The notes under the pieces: generated by a model
What the model saw: only the letters and a program-made list of their open reading frames with translations
The model's database searches: none
What the model was told of the DNA's origin: nothing
Made by a program: the position numbers and the translations under genes
Part shown: piece after piece, positions 47,601 to 59,056 of the stretch
How positions within the stretch are numbered: the first letter of the stretch is position 1
Layout of the letters: each line of letters starts with the position of its first letter
NCBI GenBank assembly: GCA_013398055.1
Contig: VZRS01001713.1
Location: 339,448-403,447, forward strand
Reading direction: 5' to 3'
DNA from: Ifrita kowaldi
Taxonomy: Eukaryota > Chordata > Aves > Passeriformes > Cinclosomatidae
DNA length: 64,000 bases

Positions 47601-50600
47601 GTGAGGTAGTTTATATAGTTCCCTAAACTATGCCCAACAAACAAAAAAAACCCATCTTCAAAAAAATCACAGACTGTCATCTGATGAATCACATCACCAC
47701 AGAACCAGACAAGCATCAAAACCAGCAGAGGATTTCAGTGCAGCCCTGCAAACTTTGCACTTCTGAAGCTGAACCCAAAAACAGAGAAGATACGAGACTC
47801 TCGTTATTCATAATATTATTACTTATGCAGGATGTAAGAAAAATTATTACCTGCAGATCATTGAAATCTACTGTCATGACTTGACAGGGTTCTGTGAGGG
47901 CTCTGTAACCCCCAGGAATACGACTGAGCTTCTCGGTGGTGTAGGGCTCCACAGTTTCCTCTGAGCCAGCAGCAGCATATGTGGGACTGAAGAACTGCAC
48001 TGAATTTGACAAGCACACACCAGCAACTTCTTTCATTCCCACTCTGGGAGTAAAGGCAAACAGAGGAGAAATGAAATTCCAAGTAATTTCACCAAAAACC
48101 TCAAGGAAATTCTCCCTAGGCTGACTAATTATTTTTAAATACACATTAGAATAGAGATATATAGTTAGGATAGAGAAGCTAAAATATACTAAAACAATTC
48201 TGTGGGGTTTTTGTCATGCTGAGAGCAGTTCTAAAGCACAGAAAATGCACCTCACTTTCAAGAATCAGCACTGAATGCTGTCACCAGAAACTAAGAAAAA
48301 GCCCAATAAATGTTAAGAATTTTACTATATCCTAGGAAAAAAAACCCAATACCAATCAGAGCACAAGCAATGAAGCATAACTTAAAATTGCTGAAAGAAT
48401 GGGACAGAATACAAAGTAGAAGACCAGATCAGACACAGAGAGATGGCTGTGATATGCAAGATTATCAACAATTGGACTGAAAGGGGATTCCCTCTCTCAG
48501 CAAGATGAATCAGTGTTTGATGATAAATTAAACACACTTTTAAATGTACTTCAGGGGAAAAACCTCATGTATTCATTCAATTCTGGGCTCTACAGCTACT
48601 TCTAACCACTCAAAAAATAAAATTAAAGCACGAGGAAAAGCTCAAATAAAAGTTGTATTAATTGTACAAGGCAGACTCTGTGCTAGGTGATACAAAAATC
48701 ATGAGAAAAGAGATACTTCCACACTGCTATTTCATTAGGCCTCCTGCTCAGAAAAAACCATTCAACCCTCGAAGTTTTCATGTAGATTGTGAAAACACTT
48801 GAGGAAACGTGAAGGCATGCACATGAGAATAATTCAAAGAGATCTGCATAGTTTAAATCTGAGAACATGCAAGTGCTTTACATAAAAACAGGACTTGTTA
48901 AAATAGTCTTAAATATTCTTACTGGAGCAAAAAGGGATCTCAAACTATAAAGGCAAGAAATTTAGAAGTGACTTTTTTTTTCCTACAGCATATAATTATT
49001 TTGTGACAATCACTTCAGTCCTGCTAGTCACCCGACCTTAAGCTATTAAAATGGAATGTCAATTCAAAAACCCTAAGTTAAAAGCAAATTAACTTTCATT
49101 CTATTTAAATTTTGTAAGGAATGGTCAATGCCCCGTTTCAAGGCAAAACCTTTTCTAATTGATGAATAATTAACTTCTAAAAGAAATTATTCTGTGACCA
49201 TCTACCAACTTCTGTCTCTCTCTGGCCACTTTCCAAGTCTACTGCATTAGAAAAATCAGTGATGCAGCCTGGCTGCTTTTCATCCACTGCACTGGAGCTT
49301 CTCTAGTAGTTAGTATTTTCTCTAATCTACAACAATATTAATCCTAAACAAAATACATCAAGTCCAAACCTCTCAGACAGAGACTGTCTCCATACAATGA
49401 TATTGTTCTAAAAGATGAGAATAAATATGAAAGTAATGGATACACAGTCAGAACTGGTCTCAGCAAAAAAACCCTACTGTATGCCAGTTCAGAATTGGGC
49501 AAAGGACATTCAGACAGATAACGACAGCTGAAGTTATCAACACTTAGGCTTTACACAATCCTGGAAGGGTTAGATCCAGAAGTGAGGTATGGAGCAGACT
49601 ACACAGAGGGTAAAATGAGGATAAAGGCCAAGCATTAATCCAAGAATCTCCAATTCAGAAACTGAGAAGTAATTTTACTATGAAGGAATTAAATTTCTTT
49701 AGCATGTGTTAGAGGCAGGTATTTCAGCATAACTGTATGATGAAGAGGTCCAGAAAATCTGAACCTCAAAGGGATAGGGAGGTGGGGCAAAAAAAAAAAA
49801 ACAAACAACCCTGGAAAAGGGGTAGGGAGGGTGAGAGCAGAAATCTTTTTAGTTAAACAGGTAATCATCCATTCAAAAAATAAAGAGCACAGCAAATGAG
49901 AAATGGTCAATAAAAACAACCAGTCTCTTTCCAAATAAAAAATATAGGTTCAAGCTGTGCTAGAGTTTAAACACACCTGTGATGTCTACGTATCTCTTTG
50001 CATTCCACTGCCATCCCAAATATTGTAGCACTTGCAGGAATAACTCTGCCATAGTCCCCAGCACAGATATCTTGGTTTTTAGGCTGTGAAAACATGAACA
50101 ACAACATGCAGTGAGACAGCAGCCTATTTCTACCATTACTGAAAAGCCTAAGTTACATATTAGTGAGCCATCCAAGTGACAGTCAAAACATCAGTAAGTT
50201 CTCAGTGACTGGTAAAGTCACTGGTCTTTGGCATTCTGTTGACCACTAAAGGAGCTTTTTTAACACAGTGTTTTAATATAACCAGGCATCAACTTTACTT
50301 TCCAGTCTACTATTTCCTCTGTGTAACTCTAATAGTGTTTTTCAATCTGCATTTTGTTAGAGTATACTGAAACATTCGAAGACTTTTCCTTTATGCATCA
50401 TTCCTCTACTTAACACTAGAGGTCATCAGTTTCAATTCAATACAACACAAACGGTTTCAGCCAGCTAAAACTTTTTTTTTAATGAGCTGGAATCAAGGCA
50501 AGGACAAAGTAAAGAGAAGTCCTTCTATTTTATAAGATGTAACAGAGATTAAGCTACATAAGACTCCTTGTCATATTACTTTGTTTAATGTACTAGCAAA

Positions 50601-53600
50601 ACCACAAAATACACAAAGTAAAATCTGAGACCCAGTGGAATTGCTCAGTCTTCCAAAAAGGTTCAAATCAGAAAAAAGAAATCAATTTATTTACCACATT
50701 ATAATTGAGAATTCCCTAGTGTTACAATGAGAAATAATTCTATCCTAGCTCAGCATTTTCTGCTTAGACTGACTGACATGCCTTTCTGCTACTAGTTGGT
50801 ATCTCAAAATGACCAGCTTGTTATCAAACTTGCAGGAAAACAGTGCGTTTAAAAACCACATAAACTCTTTTGGTGTTACTTTCAAAGATGGGGGACAAGA
50901 AAAATTTAAAATAAATGGATGAACAGCGATGAAGACTGAACCATCTGTGATGATGGAAGGTTACATCAGGAAAACATGCTTTGCAAATACCTGTTTACTC
51001 AGAACACAGAGGTCATAGAAGTACAATGTATGTTCTGCCTCACTGCCACTCACCAAAATCAAATTCATGGAACAAGTCCAGATCATTAATTTTTAGCATA
51101 CCAAAAGGAATGAAATATTCACAAGACAACTGTTTCTCATTCCCATATGCCTGGAATGTGTGCACATGCACAGGTACCCACATCACCTACCTTTGGTTGT
51201 AAAAGCAGATGTTCCCAAGCATGTATCAAGCTCTCCACAATTCCTTCTCCAAATAAGCCAGCATCAACTGTTTCTGTGACAACCAAGGAAACTCTAGACA
51301 AGAAAAAGAACACCGTGAAATAGAACAAACACTCCTGTCAACAATCAATCATTCTTTTAAAGAAAAAACCCCACCATACCAATATGAGCTCAGAGCAAAA
51401 CTTTCACCAGCATTCTGGAGTTTCAGTACATACGGGCAATTGAATTCTTCCAAAAAATTATGTGTTTTGAATTGTTGTTAGAAGTTATTGAAGACGCAGA
51501 CAGAAGAGAGCAAATATTGAGCAAGAATTTACTGTAAAGCTTCTTGCTCAGCATTTATAAATAAATTGTGTGGGAAGAATCTAGCCAAAACAGGAAGATG
51601 TTTCAGCCTGGGCACACAGCCAATGATACTGCAGAATATATATTTTGTGCAATAGTATGTATTTATGCATGTGTATAAAAAGGAATTAAAACCCCCAAAA
51701 CTATAATCAAAGCACAATAAAATTCCTACACAGACTAACAACCCTAAAATCTTAAATCCTCTGGAAGTAAACCAAAAAGCATACAGCATAATAAGAGAAG
51801 ACACTTCCAGAACAGCAGTAATTTATTTATTAATAGTTGACATCTAGTAACTCATTATATGCACTAAAGGGATACATGTTACTGTAGCTCAGCTAACACA
51901 ATTAGAAAGGCTTGCTTGGCCTAAACCAGGAGCTTCATAATTTCAGACCATGAGCCTGAACCATCACCAGGCACTTTATTAAATGTTAGTAACTCCATCC
52001 TATTCAAAGGCTGCAGAAGTGAGCCACAAGATGTTAAAAGTATAAAAGTGTGTTAAAATTACTTTCATGACATAGTAATCTACTGTTTTTTCCTGCTGCT
52101 GCAGTAGAATTACACATGCCCCAAAGCTCCCACCATCAAAGAATTAAACTCCTTAATTTATGACATCGCTGATCTACCACAGAAATTAGGATGATCTGAA
52201 GAATATGTTGTCATTTCTGCTCTTTAAACACATAAAAGACACAGAGAACCTTCCCACATTATGAGTAATATGACAACAGTGTTATTTCCTGTTTAGGTCA
52301 CAAGGCATTTCCTATTTTCTTGAAATTAAGAGCAAACTCAAAATACTATCAGAAGAGAAAGCAGCAACGTACCTTTCGGGTATGTGCTTTGGGATTTCTA
52401 TATCAAGTGACTTCAAATGCAGAAGTTTGATCGCTCTTTCCATATTATTTGCTGCCACCACATCACGGGCAAGTTCATACATGGTTTTGGATAATTCACA
52501 GGCATAGACGAAAGATGCTCCCGCCTTTTTTGCAAACATGCTGGAAAACAAGAATCAGGGGTTTTCCCCTCCTCCACATCTGCTTCATATTTCTACCAGT
52601 TCAAGTCTAAAAATCATCATTAAATAAACTGGTATCTCTTGTGTGAACAGTGGTATTACACAAGTTGATATCCTCTTGATATGTTATCAACAAGAAAACC
52701 ACCACAGTTAGCATAAGGGCACTTATTCAGCTATGCTGAATCCACTCTTTACAGTCAATATTTGAAGACAGGATGAATAACATTACAACTTCAAAACCAA
52801 TATGAGTTATTCAATTTATACAGCACTTACTGGCACAAGAAGCATCTGCAACAAATAATGAAAAAAGGTTCAAAAAATACTACTAGTCATTAATCTCCAG
52901 ACTCACTGGCTTCTGAAAGCTTTGCTTGCTTTCCTAAGTTTTGTCTCCATAAAAGGATCAAAGTAGTTCTTTTTTCCACTCTCAGCCGAATTTTGTCAGG
53001 CAACCAATATTTTTCTATCAAATTCACGTGAAATGTGCATTGTGGCATACCTCAAAATTCCTGTTCCTGTTCCAATATCCAGGACAGATTTGCTCCCTGA
53101 GTGGACAGCATTCTCAATGGCCTTGAGGTAGGTGAGGTTCCTCTTGGCATCGTTGAGCATGATGAAGTGCCAGCGCTCCACCAGCCAGTTTGCAACGCGG
53201 TAAAAATTCTCCTTGGCATCGGCGAAGTCGGGGTTGAGCTTCACTGCTTTATGAAAATACCCAGCTGCTTCATCTCTGAAGCCAATTCTAAGAGCAAAAA
53301 TGACAAACAAATGGAAAGTATGCATGCAGCTGTGAACATCTGAGGGTCTGTAAAGGGGTCTTATGTCAGCTGAAAGACAACAGAAATATTTGGCCTGAGT
53401 TAGAAAGATTATCTTTAGAAAACACTGGCATTACTTTATAAAAAAGAATGATTTACAGCTGTACATCAAGTCATCGTAAAATGCAAAGCCAGGTCAGAAA
53501 TACCATTGTGTGCACCAACCTTCATCCACTACTGCATCCTTTGACAAAGTAAAACAGGTTTTATTTACAAGAACTCACTGGAACAACATGACAGCAGCAG

Positions 53601-54919
53601 CTCTGCAATCCAGTCTCACAGATAATCAACTCAAGGGAATGCTATAAACTCCAAAACTGTTTTACTCCATTTACCTGGAACATTGTGCAAAACCAGAAAA
53701 TTTGCATTGCCAGCTTTTGCATAAGTGCCAGTTTTGAAAAAAAAATTGAAAGAAACCAAAAAGAAACCAAATTGTGAATTTGAATCAAGTTTTTATGACA
53801 CCTACAGCATAATCTCAAATCAGACAGCACTGCAAAAAGCCCCAAATCTATCAGATATACACATACATTTTAATACAATGCTCAGCGAGGTGTTCCTTCA
53901 AAACAAAGAAATCACCAAAAGCAAACCTCCCTAAAACCACCTGGATTACAACCTATGATTTTGGTGTTAAAGTTCCAGCCTTACAAGACCTGAGCAACAA
54001 CAAAACATGGTGGCTTTTTTTTTCCCTTTTGTTGTGATTAACAACATTTGTTTTAGCACTGCCTACTCTTTTTAAGCTATTTTAGACCAGCAGATTTGAA
54101 TGTGCTTGTATTTACAACATGAACCTTACAAAAACTGCCTATGCATCACTACAAACCTGAAGAGATGTTCTCCCATACTGTTACAGATCACTTCATCATT
54201 GGGATACAGTTCAAGTGCTTGTTCATAGCAGTTAAACAGATCTTGAATCCGTGCCAGAGAATCCAGTTCTTCTGCCCATTTAAAGAGAGTAAACTGAAAT
54301 GTTTCCTAGAAAGTAAACATAGACCATTGAGATGCTGGGAGTTACCAGAAGTAGGGAACTGAGCCCTGAAAACTTCTAGAGGTGTCCTGACATACACCTG
54401 GACACCCACACACGAGGATCAGCACCCAGCAGTGTTTACTAAAAGCCTGCATGTATGTTAATGCATGCTCCAGGACTAACAAGGCCCTGTTTTTATTAAA
54501 TGCGATTGACACGCACAGACTAAAAGAAGATTCTATGAACTCCTTTCATATAAGCATATAGAGCTTATTAAAGAAGTCATTGGCCATCCCAATTATTACT
54601 GATTTTCCAATTCTGTCTTCAAAATAAAAGCAGAAATTTGTTACATTCAACAAATCACAAGTACAAAACATGTCCCAAAGACCTCAAGAGAATTACAATA
54701 AATAAAATTTCACGTAATTCAAAGAGCACTTACTTTGACAGTAGTTTTTAACTCGGGAGCTAGATTTAGTACCAGGAGATAGTGGGCATATGCAGTTCCA
54801 AAATCCTGGTTCTCCAGGCAATGCTGAGCACTCTGCAAAGATCTGGAAACCAATTCCCGTCTGCTGGCTTCCCGACCACCTCTGTGGTTACTGTGAAGTT
54901 TGGCATTGGAGTTGGGCAT
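38482..54919 (-). CDS. PRMT9: Protein arginine methyltransferase 9, complete (12 exons, 843 aa)
   Basis: This is a SAM-dependent type II arginine methyltransferase; in mammals it makes symmetric dimethylarginine on the splicing factor SF3B2. Exons in transcript order are 54919-54734, 54305-54157, 53287-53051, 52540-52373, 51293-51191, 50083-49977, 48043-47851, 42285-42102 (or its duplicate 44144-43961), 40961-40250, 39553-39400, 38997-38875 and 38697-38482. All junctions are GT-AG and the phases fit, giving 843 residues against 845 in human. Residues about 25-175 are TPR-like (DFGTAYAHYLLVLNL, GFRDEAAGYFHKAVKLNPDF). Motif I is VLDIGTGTGIL at about 180-190, post-I is VYACELS near 202-208, and the double-E loop TETVDAGLFGE lies at about 253-263. 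The second, C-terminal methyltransferase-like half follows (VVMEVCCQDCYLK, LWSIIILDVIETSGL). The ATG is preceded by a splice acceptor, which implies an untranslated first exon. Confidence 0.97.
38875..38997 (-). CDS. PRMT9: PRMT9 coding exon 11
   Basis: A 123-nt exon of 41 codons, with acceptor tcttag and donor gtgagt. It encodes VPVRVYLDLSTLPCVPLSKP and AELLRLDLMNPLLN. Confidence 0.96.
39400..39553 (-). CDS. PRMT9: PRMT9 coding exon 10
   Basis: A 154-nt exon with acceptor ttacag and donor gtagga. It encodes CLLHSGGKIFPQYVLVYGML, then VQGTEPTLGFNIAPFINQFK, all conserved with the mammalian protein. Confidence 0.96.
40250..40961 (-). CDS. PRMT9: PRMT9 coding exon 9 (largest)
   Basis: A 712-nt exon with acceptor gccaag and donor gtacag. 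It encodes YSVKTGDTVVMEVCCQDCYL, LSLGNEAELCNALAGLQTS, LESTEIALLNDVPYHECF, YILDVSEGFSILPIIAG, ANHFPKETLEFWL and LWSIIILDVIETSGLIQQEV. It spans most of the second, catalytically degenerate methyltransferase module. The linker around residues 560-580 is variable. Confidence 0.97.
41086..41571 (+). mobile_element. CR1 LINE fragment in PRMT9 intron 8
   Basis: A 5'-truncated CR1 on the plus strand. It shows GGGTGACCAAGATAGAGAAAGG, GCCTGGAGAAGAGCAGGCTG, AGGGGAGATCTCATCACAG, AGACCAGACATTAGGAGAAAG, TTCTTCACCCACAGGATTA and a degenerate AGATATTCTAACATTCTA end. The antisense open frames across it are by-products. Its 3' part is duplicated at 43110-43430, and a 149-bp piece occurs a third time at 42961-43109. 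Confidence 0.88.
41251..42959. repeat. Duplicated block A (1709 bp) with PRMT9 exon 8
   Basis: This matches 43110-44818 base for base, apart from two differences that I found (41442 T/43301 C and 41604 T/43463 C). It ends at the single N at 42960. It is probably one haplotype of the same locus. Confidence 0.93.
42102..42285 (-). CDS. PRMT9: PRMT9 coding exon 8, copy A (in duplicated block)
   Basis: This has the same exon sequence and splice sites as the copy at 43961-44144. It ends with one G that joins exon 9 to form the aspartate codon of DYSVKTGD. Which copy is the true locus cannot be decided here; the duplication is probably an assembly artefact. Confidence 0.85.
42960..42960. other. 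Assembly gap or ambiguity (single N) inside PRMT9 intron
   Basis: One unresolved base at the junction between duplicated block A and a 149-bp repeat of the CR1 fragment. It marks a contig join rather than a sequenced position. Confidence 0.9.
43110..43430 (+). mobile_element. CR1 LINE fragment, second copy in duplicated block
   Basis: This corresponds to 41251-41571 at an offset of 1859 bp. It carries C instead of T at 43301 (equivalent to 41442), and the preceding 149 bp (42961-43109) repeats 41303-41451. Confidence 0.85.
43961..44144 (-). CDS. PRMT9: PRMT9 coding exon 8, copy B (in duplicated block)
   Basis: A 184-nt exon with acceptor ggtcag and donor gtacgt. It encodes ELKSLAARKPWKLSLPVTEG, GILDAVVVWFVLQLDDEHSL and STSPSEETCWEQAVYPVQ. 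It appears identical to the copy at 42102-42285, 1859 bp away. Only one can be used: 184 nt is not a multiple of three, so both together would shift the frame. Confidence 0.85.
44819..47850. other. PRMT9 intron 7, unique part
   Basis: AT-rich intronic sequence with no recognised repeat family, exon or RNA gene. A short ATT-rich tract lies near 46186-46206. Short open frames on both strands have no conserved features. Confidence 0.55.
47851..48043 (-). CDS. PRMT9: PRMT9 coding exon 7
   Basis: A 193-nt exon with acceptor tcccag and donor gtaata. It encodes VGMKEVAGVCLSNSVQFFSP, EETVEPYTTEKLSRIPGGY, and VMTVDFNDLQ, part of the beta-barrel of the first methyltransferase module. Confidence 0.96.
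49977..50083 (-). CDS. PRMT9: PRMT9 coding exon 6
   Basis: A 107-nt exon with acceptor tcacag and donor gtgtgt. It encodes PKNQDICAGDYGRVIPASAT and IFGMAVECKEIRRHH. The first ten residues diverge from human and the remainder is conserved. Confidence 0.95.
51191..51293 (-). CDS. PRMT9: PRMT9 coding exon 5: catalytic double-E loop
   Basis: A 103-nt exon with acceptor gtctag and donor gtaggt. It encodes VSLVVTETVDAGLFGEGIVE, whose two glutamates form the PRMT double-E loop that holds the substrate guanidinium, then SLIHAWEHLLLQPK. Confidence 0.97.
52373..52540 (-). CDS. PRMT9: PRMT9 coding exon 4
   Basis: A 168-nt exon with acceptor ttccag and donor gtacgt. It encodes MFAKKAGASFVYACELSKTM, including the post-I acidic residue that binds the SAM ribose, then LKSLDIEIPKHIPE. 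Confidence 0.97.
53051..53287 (-). CDS. PRMT9: PRMT9 coding exon 3: TPR end and SAM motif I
   Basis: A 237-nt exon with acceptor ctctta-g and donor gtatgc. It encodes IGFRDEAAGYFHKAVKLNPD, ENFYRVANWLVERWHFIMLN, and SAM-binding motif I, VLDIGTGTGIL. Confidence 0.97.
54157..54305 (-). CDS. PRMT9: PRMT9 coding exon 2
   Basis: A 149-nt exon with acceptor ttctag and donor gtttgt. It encodes ETFQFTLFKWAEELDSLARI, then the TPR region CYEQALELYPNDEVICNSMG and EHLF. Its length equals that of the human exon. Confidence 0.95.
54734..54919 (-). CDS. PRMT9: PRMT9 coding exon 1
   Basis: Residues 1-62, from the ATG at 54919 to the donor gtaagt. The N-terminal 20 residues (MPNSNAKLHS) diverge from human, but RELVSRSLQSAQHCL and DFGTAYAHYLLVLNLAPELK are conserved. 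An in-frame TGA lies about 25 nt upstream. A TTCTTCAG acceptor with a long T-rich tract abuts the ATG. Confidence 0.95.
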
Positions 54920-54948
54920 CCTGAAGAATATTAATACTCACTTATTCT

Positions 54949-54980
54949 TAAGAAAAAAAAAAAAAAGAAAAAGAAAAAAA
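54949..54980 (-). repeat. Long T-rich tract (minus strand) upstream of PRMT9 coding exon 1
   Basis: An A-rich run on the plus strand reads as a polypyrimidine tract on the PRMT9 sense strand, ending about 30 nt before the TTCTTCAG acceptor at the start codon. It is a low-complexity site that probably helps define the acceptor. Confidence 0.7.
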
Positions 54981-55694
54981 GTCATATATACTGTATGTTG
55001 TAGGCCAAAACGTTTGTACACAAAGTTGACATCAAAAAACATTTTAGTTTTCACTGGCATTTAGTAAACATGTCTTTCCTCCCACCAAGTCTTAAAGATT
55101 TAAAAACATCTCATCTTTATGCCACTGATAATTTCATCAGCTCTGGGCGTTCACCACTCAAAAGTCAAGTGTGCACCACATCTACGTTAAACCAGGTCCT
55201 GGAAACAAGATTACATTTCTGGCTTTGTAAAATTTATTTTCGAAAAAAACATTTTAGCACGTCTCTGACCAAAAGGTTGTGCACACTGGAAATTCATGCA
55301 CTCATGAATTTCACAATCAACCACAAAATCTGCAGGTTAAATTTTTTCTCCTTGAACAACAACATCTTCATAAAGCAAAGCCTCACAGAAAGAGCTAACG
55401 AGTCCGCCGTTTATTTTACACAAGGTACCACGGCTATTTTTTTTCCCTTAAGAAAACATTTAAAAGAATGACCAAAACCAACACGTACATTTTTATATCT
55501 ACCTGGTTTACCGCTGTAACTTTAAAAGGTACTCAGGTGAGCAGGGCTTCAGTAGGTTCAGATGTGTCCCAGTGCTAAAGAACACGAAGGTTTCGTGGAG
55601 AGGGACTGCAAAAAACACAGTACCAATCATGACTAAGCTTTTTTTCTTCTTCTTCTGTTTTCTTAAAAACAAAATAAAATAAATAACAAAACGA

Positions 55695-56060
55695 AGAGCA
55701 AAGCTCGGCCGCGCAAGCGCGCCCCGGCAGCGCCCACAGGGACTCGCAGAGCCAGGGCGGCCCCACCGCTCGCATGTGGGGCCGGGGCACGGCGGCCGAA
55801 GGGCCCCACGGCTCCAGGCGCTGCCCCACGAGGGGCTGCCCCAGGAAGCTGCGGGGGAGCTGGGGGCTTGCCCTGCTCCGGGGCATCACCTGCTCCAGGC
55901 CCATCCATCCCCTGCTCCAGGGCCGTCCGTCAGGAGCCGTGCGCGGAGCGGCGCGCCCAGGCCGCTGCCATGCCGGGCCGGAGCCATCGCGCAGGCGCCG
56001 GGCGGGAGCGAACGCTGAGGGATAAAGGCGTTTTCGTTCTCCACGTCCTTTCTCCGCCCG
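55695..56060 (-). promoter_or_regulatory. CpG-island promoter, probably of PRMT9
   Basis: A compact GC- and CpG-dense block (CGGCCGCGCAAGCGCGCC and CCGTGCGCGGAGCGGCGCGC are examples) about 0.8-1.1 kb upstream of the PRMT9 start codon. Its position and the acceptor next to the ATG suggest that transcription starts here with an untranslated first exon. The open frames of 80-160 codons across it on both strands are what CpG-rich DNA gives by chance. Confidence 0.7.
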
Positions 56061-59056
56061 CATCCAACCCTTTGGAAGCTGGCAATGCAGCTGGTGCTAG
56101 CGCAGGGCTGCAGAAGGGATCCGCAGCAAGGCTCGATGCAGTCCCGTGCCGTTCCGTGCTGTTTGGGGCTGCTCCGCTAGCAGGAAGGAACCACCACCTT
56201 AAATGTTGGCCAGCGCTGTGCACACACTGCCTCCCGCCACTGCCCTGTAGTCACGGTGATTCTGACGCTTAATTTTAATTCCCCTCTTGCTTAGTCCCGA
56301 GAACCTCAGATGAGGACAACACAGGCTTTAAGTCAGAAACAAGCTTTTCTTGGACCTTTGACTGACAGCTCTGCTCGGCAGCAGCAGATTGCGAGGAGCA
56401 AAACTCAGAGCTTTGCTCCACATCTCAAACTCCTTATCCTGCTCCCTCCCATGCCTGTGACACCACCTATCTTCTCTGTGGAGCTGTCTGCTCCGGGGAG
56501 CAGCCCCATTCAGAGCCCTGGAGTGGAGATCTAAAAAGGCAGAGTTCATTTGGTCATGTCCTACTTCTGGGACAGGAACAGGCCGTGGCATTGTTTACTA
56601 ATTATGAAGTGTTTGGAAGCTGCTCATCTTTACTTTTCCGTTTTAAAGGATGAATGCAACTCTTCCACGCTTTTACAGCTGGGGATATTGTGTGTGCATT
56701 CCCGTTTTGGAAACAAATGAGCGTTGTGTAAAAATGCCAGGCCAGCATTTTGAACAAGATGAAAAGAGCACATATGGAGTGGGAACATGAGTCTAAACGG
56801 AACATTGCAGCAGCTGAACTGTAATCCACAGTGGAATTCATTATTGCTCTATACATTTTGAGACAAGTGACCCCCAAAAAATTCAGAAAAGGAAACCTGA
56901 ATGGCATGACAATCAAATTCTGAGAGAGGAAAGTTGTGCTGGAAAAAAACATAAAATAACTGGTAAAACCAGCACTTGGGCTGGATGAAGTCCATGAGGA
57001 TGTGCAAGTATCAGTATCAAAAAGTATCAAATACTTCATATGAGGACTGAGCTCCAAAGGAGGATATAATACCTTATTACACAACTGGTACCAACAAGCC
57101 TTCGTTCAGTTTTGAAAGAAAAAAGAAGCTGTGAACTTTGAATTAGTAACAGGGAACAACCTTCTCTGACTTTGGCTTAATTATGCTTTCCAGCTAGAGG
57201 ATGATAGTATGAGGCAAAGAAAATGTTAGCACCTGTGAGATACCAGGAGAGAGAATGAGAGAGAGAAAAAACCCAATGCAATTATCACCTGTGTCATCAA
57301 TCACTGAGGTGTAACAAGAGCTGGACTGTACCAAATCACTGTAATGAACAATTATCTCTGGCACTCCGTAGTTCTCCAAACTATTTCAACTGTATTTTTT
57401 GTCAGAGCATATAAATGCTAGTGGATAGCATAAATTCTTTATAGTGCCTATTTTAAGCATAAATGAAGTATTACTGTGTGCTAATTTGACCCATTTGTGA
57501 AGGGAGATTACTAAAATATGGCAGTATAAAATCCTTGGAATTCACAGGAGTCTATTCATTTCAAAGGCTGGGGAGGATATTTATTAATTTCATACTCACA
57601 GCTTTTTGATGGAACACTTCAGGGGAAAAAAATGGCCACAGATTACAGTGTTTTGTGACACTGACAAAGCATCCAGCTACTTCCTAAAATAATTTTTTGG
57701 GTAAAGTTTGTGCTGTACAGAAGTGCCACAAAGAAATGCCCATCTTATCAGACATATATACATGATTGCCTTAATAATCATCAGAATGGTTGACAGTAGA
57801 ATAAGTAATGCTGGTCTGCATCGTGGGTGGTTGCAGACCAGTCTGTTTATACAACAACGCTTGATGGATGAGAGGAGAGGGAGCATGCAGCCTAGAGGTA
57901 TCTCACATATGCATAAGACCCCTAAGATCTTGCCAGCCAAGTGGGATGACACAGTCATAAGCAAAATGGGAGTTAGAAGGCAACTCCCAAAGCCTCTATT
58001 AAATCCATGACAGGACTAACAGAGGTAAAAGTGCTTAGATAAGAAAAGAAATTATAAGCTCTTGGAAGGCTGCTGTTGCTAATGATGTTTTCAACAACAC
58101 AGCTGTGTGTTGGAAATGGTGGGACCTGTTATCAATGCTCTGTAACAAAATGTCAGTAAAACTGAAAGTTACATTTGCTAATTTCTAACCTGTCTCTCCT
58201 TAACATGCAGCCTGGAGACACAATCAGCCACACCTCAGAATACCATCTTCCATAAAAATCAGAATGGTAATCTGAAAAGAACATAAGGAAGGTAAAATGG
58301 AAAAAAACATATGATATGCTGGTGTATGCCTGTTGTATAAAACGACTTGAAGAGGGTATTTGCTGAAACCATGCTTGCAGTGAGTGTCAAAGGAAAATAA
58401 CCAAAGCAAAGATAAATACACAATTTATGGGCAGGATATTGCTAGAGCTTCACACAGTCAATCTATGTCATAGTCTCTTAAAAGAGGCTACAAGAAGGCT
58501 GTAAAATTTGATGATCTTGAGTAGGGAGTGGCAGAAAAGAGGAGATTTTTCTGATGTAAAGCCACTTCAAGCCTTAATTAGTGACAAAAGGGCAATTCCT
58601 TTTATTGCTCATTAGATAGGTAATTGTTGTGCATAAATTAACAGGTTATTATTTCTCCTCAGTTTTCCATCTTTTGTTTTACATCACAATTTTGCTGTTT
58701 CAGAGTCTGACAACATTTTGAATGGGTAGGTCAGGTTTAGGAAAAGATATATTTAATAATTGTGGTGGTAGGAAACCACTATGTTGTTTGGATTAACTGG
58801 ATAAACAGTGTAGAATATCAACTTAGTACTGAATTTGCTTTCTTGTTTTATTATATAAATAGAAATTGACTCTCTTTATTCTCAGGGGAAAAAGTATTAT
58901 TTTTATGTATGTATTTCTGTTGGACTGACTGCTCTTTATAGCTGCAACTAAAAAGGAATACATTTTCACTTTACATGATTGAGGCAGGTGGACTAATTTC
59001 CCCTAATGGGCCTGTAATGGTAAGACAAATCTAAATTTCAGACCTGATGGGGGTTT
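56061..59056. other. Intergenic DNA upstream of PRMT9, no gene supported
   Basis: No coding exon, RNA gene or transposon recognised. A short GAGA-rich tract lies near 57246-57268. It may contain regulatory DNA for PRMT9 or the next gene. Confidence 0.55.

Noticed and set aside
55575..56063. 162-codon minus-strand frame upstream of PRMT9
   Set aside because: Composition reflects the CpG island; no similarity to the PRMT9 N-terminus, and the conserved start lies at 54919 with an in-frame stop upstream.
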